DNA of 64,000 bases from Amorphophallus konjac. Taxonomy: Eukaryota > Streptophyta > Magnoliopsida > Alismatales > Araceae. Shown one piece after another: positions 58,334 to 64,000 of this stretch; positions within the stretch are counted from its first letter, which is position 1, and each line of letters begins with the position of its first letter. Under the pieces are notes generated by a model. That model did not search any database and was not told the origin of the DNA. It was given only the letters and a program-made list of their open reading frames with translations. Location: positions 174,088,413 to 174,152,412 of the forward strand of contig CM040128.1 of the NCBI GenBank assembly GCA_022559845.1, in the 5' to 3' direction. The translations under genes and the position numbers were made by a program.

Positions 58334-58599
58334 ATATATGGTTAGAAGCAGTATCGTGTTAGCTTTTAGTTGATGTAGAAAGCCCTAAATTCTAACAAGT
58401 ATCCTGCGAGAATTTTAGGTTTTAGTAGAAGCATGTCACATCTAGGGTTATAATTATTCCTTTTTGATTAAGTTATGATTTCAGGCTGTAAACATAAAAT
58501 TGATTCATGCATCTTGTATAGTTTTTCGTGCTCTTTCTTTTGGTAGTAAAAGCCCCAAATTCCATACTTTATATCGTGCGAATTTAGTGTTTTAAATTT

Positions 58600-59765
58600 A
58601 ACCCTAGAAACCTCGCAGGAGTCGGGCACGGCGAAGGGGCGGCGACCTGTTTGGACATGTGCGGCCACACGATAGACCGCACATCCAGACATGCAGCCCT
58701 ATGTTGACCGTTTATAGTTTTCTATATCTGTTCGTGTCCCTGGAACGTGCGGCCTACCCCTAACCGCATGTATTTCCTGCGGCCAATTCCAAACCGCACA
58801 TCCCTCCATGCGGCACAATACCGACCGTCCATATCCAACAGGTCTTCGGATCTGAGGGGACGTGTGCGGCCAGTCTATGACCGTTCATGGGGATGTAAGG
58901 TCTAGAACCGACCGCACATCTGTAACAGAGCAGATTAAATTGTCATTACAGCATGTTATGTTAGTAGATTAATGGTTAAATTGCATGTTAGCAACACACA
59001 TAATAAACTGTAATTCATGACAATAAATAATTTTTGCTGATCTATTTAAATTGAGCTTGATCTTGATTCATCTTTCCAATGAATGCCAAATTTTAATTGT
59101 GAATCCTTTATAATTGAATGGCTATTAGGTTCATATTTGTGATAACCTTAATCTTGAACCATTGTATCCCCTAGTTTTGATTTAGACTCAATCGAACCGC
59201 TGTTACTTGAGTTAATCCGAATTGGATTAACAGAGACTTGCGCGGCTATTGATAGACCGCATATACCAATGAACGGGCCAGTGGAGACCGTTCATCCCTG
59301 GCTGATGCCAATTTGTCTTGGCCGATTATCCTTGATCTATCTTCGGCCAAATCCTGTTTTGATCAGTCTAGTAGACCCTAGGCCGACCAGTAGACAGTGG
59401 GCTGGACTCTGGTTCAGTTCCACCCTGCCTATGGTAGCCCGGGAGCCCACTTGGGCTAAATTCTAACTCTTGGTTAGGCCCTGTGTTGTGCGGCCAGTAA
59501 TGGACCGTACTGTTTACAAGCGGCCCTGAGTGGACCGTTCAACTAATGAGCGGCTCTGTCAGGACCACGCATCCTGTCCTCGATTCTGTAACCTTCTGGC
59601 CTTGTGCGGCCCTATCCTAACCGTTCATATAGAAGGGCGGCCCGTCAGTAGCCGTTCAACCTTGACCTCTCGAGGGCTAAACCCAGCCCAGTTCCTATTA
59701 GTGTGGCCCAGTGTCGACCGCACAAGCCTTGAGCAGCCCAGTATTGACCGCATGTCTTCCAGAGA
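58600..59765 (+). repeat. CGGCC...GACCG hairpin cluster in Tekay-like LTR
   Basis: About 14 modules of the type GTGCGGCC-N8-10-GACCG(C/T)(A/T)CA. Arms GTGCGG and CCGCAC pair, with the loop always about ten bases. Examples lie near 58655-58685, 58865-58890, 59485-59510 and 59705-59730. Spacing between modules is irregular and intervening sequence is unique. Confidence 0.85.
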
Positions 59766-60718
59766 CTAGTTTTCCCCGTGTTTTATAGTTTTGAATCTAA
59801 GAACATGATGGTTCTTGATAATTTGGACTTCTGGACAAAAATTCTGGACAGTAATTCTTCAACTTAGCCTTGGGATATTCCGAGGTAAGTTTATACTTGA
59901 TTATAATTGGCCATTTAACTTGATTAAAGTCTAGACAACTTGGGATCTTGGATCCAATTAATCAATGCCAACGCACCATAGGGGCCCAGTCTGGTCCTGG
60001 GGAGAGCACCCGAAAAGTACTTGTGCCCATGGGAGTTTGTAATGACAAGGTGAGGCATTGCACCGAGTGCATGACTAGCGTGATGTCTATGACAATGATC
60101 TCTTATATCTTACTTGAATCGTGTTTGACTTGGTTACAAACTTGCTTGTTGGCCAATTTCCTGCAATTTCCTATTATATATATTGTTCATAAACTTGCAA
60201 TTTTTGTAATCTTATCATTCTTGTCATATTGTTATTCCATTCCATTCTTTAGCACTTTCTGTTATTACGTTGTTTCATTCGATCGTTATATCTTTTCTTT
60301 CCGTTCATATACATATAATTAATTGGTTAATCACTTACACTTTCCTGTCGTTACCTACTGAGCGTTCGCTCACATAGTTGTTTCCCCCCTTTCCAGGCAG
60401 CTCAGGTGAAGATTCACAAATGGATGGGAATGGGCGAGAGTGATTACTTGGAGTGTGTCAGCTAGTCGCTATACTGAGATTGTTTAGTTGGTTACATCTA
60501 GCTATGTCTTAGAACTGGTGTTAGTTATTGTACCGGAATCGAGTAGAGATTATGTTTGATTATGTTTGAGTCATTTGTAAGACGTTTGATGATTATTATA
60601 ATAGAATTGGAGTTATTTCTGTTTGTGGCATTATGTTAATTCTTAGCTTAGCATGTTATCTTTATTGGCGTTTTCTACTACCGGTCCCGATATTCCGCGT
60701 CGGGGCATGACAGTTTGG

Positions 60719-60732
60719 TGGTATCAGAGCCT
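60719..60732 (+). promoter_or_regulatory. Primer-binding site of the Tekay-like element
   Basis: TGGTATCAGAGCCT, six bases after the LTR, complementary to initiator tRNA-Met. The leader to the gag ATG at 60930 holds no other feature. Confidence 0.95.
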
Positions 60733-60929
60733 AGGCTTTCTAATATCCCTAGGTTCTCTAAGTTCTTGGATCCTAAGTTATACTGTAGGACCTATAATCT
60801 TGTTATAAGTCTAAGGACCCAACCTGGTGAGATTTGGGTAGAAGACTGGGGTTGAGTAATAATCTTATTGCACGATTATCCATTCTTGATTGAACCTAAT
60901 ATAACCTATTCCACGTGTAGGCTTTTGCA

Positions 60930-63900
60930 ATGGCAGGAGAACGCGCAGAATGGAGGAACTTGCAGCGCACGGTTCAAGGACTTACTCAAGCTTTGCAACA
61001 AGTGGCTCAAGGAGGAGCTGCAAATCATGGCACTGGCGACCTTTATCGAAACTTTCGTGGGATGAATCCCCCGCGATTTGGTGGCTCGACTGACCCTGAT
61101 GAAGCCGAGCACTGGCTTGAAGAGATAGGGAGGATTTTTGAAGTGGTGCAATGCAGCGATCAAGAACGTGTCCTCTTGTCGACCTTTCAACTTGAACGTG
61201 ATGCGAGGACATGGTGGGACGCAGTGAAGGCTACCCTTGGTGATAGACAAGTCACATGGGAGGAGTTCGAGGAATTCTTCAATGGTAAATATTTCTCTGA
61301 TCGAGTACAAGAGAAGAAGGCGGCTGAGTTTGCTACCTTGAAGCAACGAAATCTATCCGTAGCTGAATATGAAGCTCAATTCTCTCGGCTATCTCGTTAT
61401 GCTACTCATTTGATATCTACCGAGAAGATGAAGGCTAAGCACTTTCTTAATGGGCTGAAGATGTAGTATATCAACCAGTTGGCACCGATGGAAATTCCAA
61501 CTTATTCCGAGATGGTGAGAAAGGCTCAAGTGTTGGAAGATACTTTAGAAATGACGGAGAGAATCCGTGGGAAGAGTGTTTAGATTGAACAACACCATAC
61601 TAGTTCTGGGAGTATCAAGCCTGGTCATGGCAGGAAGAGGCCCATTAGCGGGTCTGGTTCGTGGAAGGGCAAGATGCCGAAGATTGAAGACAAGAAACAT
61701 GGCTCTATTGTTCCATTCAAGGACGTATGCAGGTATTGTGACCGTCCAGGTCACAAGATGGAGGAGTGTTGCGGCAAGCTGGGTGCATGTTTACGTTGCG
61801 GTAGTAGGGACCACCGTATTCCCGAGTGCCCTCTATTATCTGAGCAAGCTACCCCGGTGAAACCGCAAGGAATCGGGAAGCAGCAAGGCAAGCTCCAGGC
61901 TCTACAAGAAGATGAGACAGGACCTGCCGAGGAAGGTGGACTTGTTGAAGGTACTCTTATTATACATGATAAATCAGCTTTTATTCTTTTTGATACTGGT
62001 GCCACACATTCTTTTATTTCTCAGAGATTTGCGAAGTCTTTAGCTGTGAAGCCAATTTTAATGAATTCTCCGTTAGAGATTTCAAATCCTATTGGTTCCG
62101 GTTCAGCAATTAAGTATTTCTATCCTTCTAGTAAGGTCTTAATCAATGAACAAAACCTGCCAACTGATTTAGTGTGCATGGATATGAAGGATTATGACGT
62201 AATCCTAGGAGCAGATTGGTTGGCTAAGTATGAGGCCAATGTTCAGTGCAGATCTAGTTCTGTGTCTTTCACTGGACACCCTGGACTTTCTTTTATAGGA
62301 ATTAGACACCATAAGTCTGTTCCGCTTATTTCGACTCTTCGAGCTGATAAGCTGATGAGAAGAGGATGTAAGGCTTTTCTAGCCTTTGTTTTTGTGACCC
62401 CTGAGCAGAAGATTGAGATTGAGGACTTTTCTGTCGTCCGAGATTTTCCAGATGTCTTTCCTGAGGAATTACCAAGACTTCCTCCTGAGAGGGAAGTTAT
62501 CTTTTCTGTTGATCTGATTCCTGGTGCGACCCCGATTTCCAAAGCTCCTTATCGTATGTCTCTTGCAAAGCTAAGGGAACTAAAGCAGCAGTTGATGGAA
62601 TTGCTTGAGAAAGGGTTCATTCGACCAAGTACTTCCCCTTGGGGAGCCCCTGTATTATTTGTCCGGAAGAAGGATGGTTCGATGAGGTTGTGCAACGATT
62701 ATCGGCAATTGAACCAGTTGACTATCAAGAACAAATATCCATTGCCAAGGATTGATGAGTTATTTGATCAGATAGCAGGAGCTTAGTATTTTTCTAAGAT
62801 CGACCTTCGATCTAGATATCATTAGTTACGAATTAAGGAGGAGGATATCTATAAAATAGTCTTCCGCAGCAGTTATGGACATTTCAAATTTGTAGTAATA
62901 CCTTCTGGGCTAACGAATGCACCTGCAGCTTTCATGCAGCTGATGAACGATGTGTTTCGGCCCTATCTTGATCAACGGGTCGTGGTGTTCATTGATGATA
63001 TCTTGATTTATTCTTAAAGTGGGGAGGAGCATGCTGAACATTTGAGGATGGCATTGCAACTATTGAGAGATCATCAGTTATATGCCAAGTTTAGTAACTA
63101 TGATTTCTGGCAGCGAGAGGTGTCCTTTCTAGGGCATATCATCACAAAAGAAGGTATTTCTGTTGATCATTCGAAGGTAGAGGCAGTAATGAATTGGGCT
63201 AAGCCTACTAATGTTACTGAAGTGAGAAGTTTGCTAGGCCTAGCAGGTTACTACCGAAGGTTTATTCAAGATTTCTCCAAGATTGCAGTACCTCTGATTA
63301 GATTAACCCGCAAGGAGATCAAATTTGATTGGTCAGAAGATTGCGAGCGAAGGTTTCAGACCTTGAAGGAATGTTTGACTACTGCACCTGTTTTGGCTTT
63401 ACCTTCTGGTGAAGGAGGTTTTGTTGTATACACTGATGCTTCAGGTATTGGTTTAGGGTGTGTACTCATGCAGCACGGGAAAGTGATAGCCTATTCGTCT
63501 AGGCAGTTGAGGAAGCATGAAGAGAATTATCATGTGCATGATTTGGAGCTAGCAGCAGTGGTGTTCGCCTTGAAGATATAGAGGCACTGCTTGTATGGTG
63601 AAGCATTCACGGTGTTTTCAGATCATAAGAGTCTGAAATACTTGTTTTCTCAGAAGGAACTCAATATGAGGCAGCGAAGATGGCTGGAGTATTTGAAGGA
63701 TTTTGATTTCTCCATTGAGTATCATCTTGGAAAAGGTAATGTTGTGACAGATGCCTTAAGCCGCAAGCCTATAGCCAAGTTGTCAAGCCTCATGTTACAA
63801 GAATGGAAATTGTTGGAGCAGTTAGCTAGTTTGGATCTTAATGTTGACAAGGATCGGGTTATGATTTCTTAGATTCAACTTAAGCCCGAATTACTGATGG

Positions 63901-64000
63901 AAATCAAATCTCTGCAAGATGATGACCTGGAGTTGGTAGAGATCAAGGGAAGCTTGGGTAACAGACCTGACTTCATGATGGCTGATGATGGAAGATTGTT
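60930..64000 (+). pseudogene. gag-pol: Tekay-like gag-pol, seven nonsense codons, no frameshift
   Basis: ATG at 60930 starts a Ty3/gypsy gag (EAEHWLEEIGRIFEVV, DARTWWDAVK, FLNGLK). Two zinc knuckles follow at about 61725-61835 ([28 protein letters not shown]). Protease has [12 protein letters not shown] near 61985. RT includes [32 protein letters not shown], and the FIDD catalytic box near 62990-63000. RNase H starts [15 protein letters not shown], ending about 63750 with [10 protein letters not shown]. All of it is in one frame. Stops are TAG at 61464, 61581, 62784, 62823, 63579 and 63870, and TAA at 63015. RT also reads RSRYH where RSGYH is usual. The integrase lies beyond the window. Confidence 0.95.

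Larger units (their letters stand above)
57675..60712 (+). mobile_element. 5' LTR of the Tekay-like element
   Basis: 3,038 bp, TG...CA. An ATTAATTAGAA-rich start, a telomere-like AAACCCTAACCCTAGG at about 58026-58041, a TATA box, then a cluster of GTGCGGCC/GACCGCAC hairpins. Confidence 0.9.
57675..64000 (+). mobile_element. Tekay/Del-like Ty3/gypsy chromovirus, 5' part
   Basis: It has a complete 3.0 kb LTR (TGTAATATCC...GGGGCATGACA), a PBS complementary to initiator tRNA-Met, then gag with two zinc knuckles, DTG protease, RT and RNase H in one frame. It leaves the window before integrase. The TGTAAxxxCC start followed by AATTAATTAGAA-type sequence is typical of Tekay/Del LTRs. It interrupts copia-D. 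Confidence 0.9.

Overview
The window is plant nuclear DNA made almost entirely of nested LTR retrotransposons. I found no host gene, rRNA, tRNA or CRISPR array. The plant assignment rests on primer-binding sites reading TGGTATCAGAGC (complement of the initiator-Met tRNA 3' end), on Sirevirus-type Ty1/copia and Tekay/Del-type Ty3/gypsy coding regions, and on 2-3 kb LTRs. I cannot name the species; density and nesting depth suggest a large, repeat-rich angiosperm genome.

Layout. (1) 1-583: reverse-transcriptase fragment of a copia element (copia-B). (2) 584-7315: 3' part of a Tat/Ogre-like element, with a long Pro-rich open frame built of palindromic repeats, a 2.7 kb untranslated region and a 3' LTR. 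(3) 7316-53499: a very large non-coding element ('LARD', large retrotransposon derivative). Its ~2.3 kb LTRs lie at 7810-10128 and 48913-53499, and its ~11 kb interior is a mosaic of arrays of short GC-rich imperfect palindromes. Three further elements sit inside it like Russian dolls: G2 (gypsy-like, minus strand, 18315-46088, TSD CGGGG); copia-A (Sirevirus-like, plus strand, 22860-43312, TSD TTTCT/CTTCT) inside G2; and G1 (gypsy-like, minus strand, 25188-32693, TSD GCTGA) inside the 5' LTR of copia-A. A solo LTR related to G1 (50115-52401, TSD ATACA) splits the right LARD LTR. (4) 53500-53806: simple and tandem repeats. (5) 53807-54835: copia-C LTR, plus strand. (6) 54836-57674: 3' end of copia-D, minus strand. 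(7) 57675-64000: Tekay/Del-like chromovirus with complete 5' LTR, gag, protease, RT and RNase H, running off the end.

Coding state. Copia-A keeps recognisable gag, protease, integrase, RT and RNase H but carries two frameshifts and two in-frame stops. The Tekay element has one continuous gag-pol frame broken only by seven nonsense codons. G1 and G2 are non-autonomous, with no RT, RNase H or integrase core. G1 codes for an inactive-looking protease-like region, an unrecognised domain shared with G2, GCPGPP peptide repeats, an integrase C-terminal domain and a chromodomain. G2 has a gag domain, the same unrecognised domain, more GCPGPP repeats and a degenerate integrase C-terminus. The two G1 LTRs differ by about five substitutions and one indel over 2.5 kb, so G1 moved recently.

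Two signals stand out. One is the G1/G2 family, which looks like a parasite that keeps chromatin-targeting parts plus an unrecognised domain. The other is that nearly every LTR or untranslated region here, across unrelated lineages, carries its own private array of short repeated motifs, mostly imperfect palindromes. Counts and alignments were made by eye.
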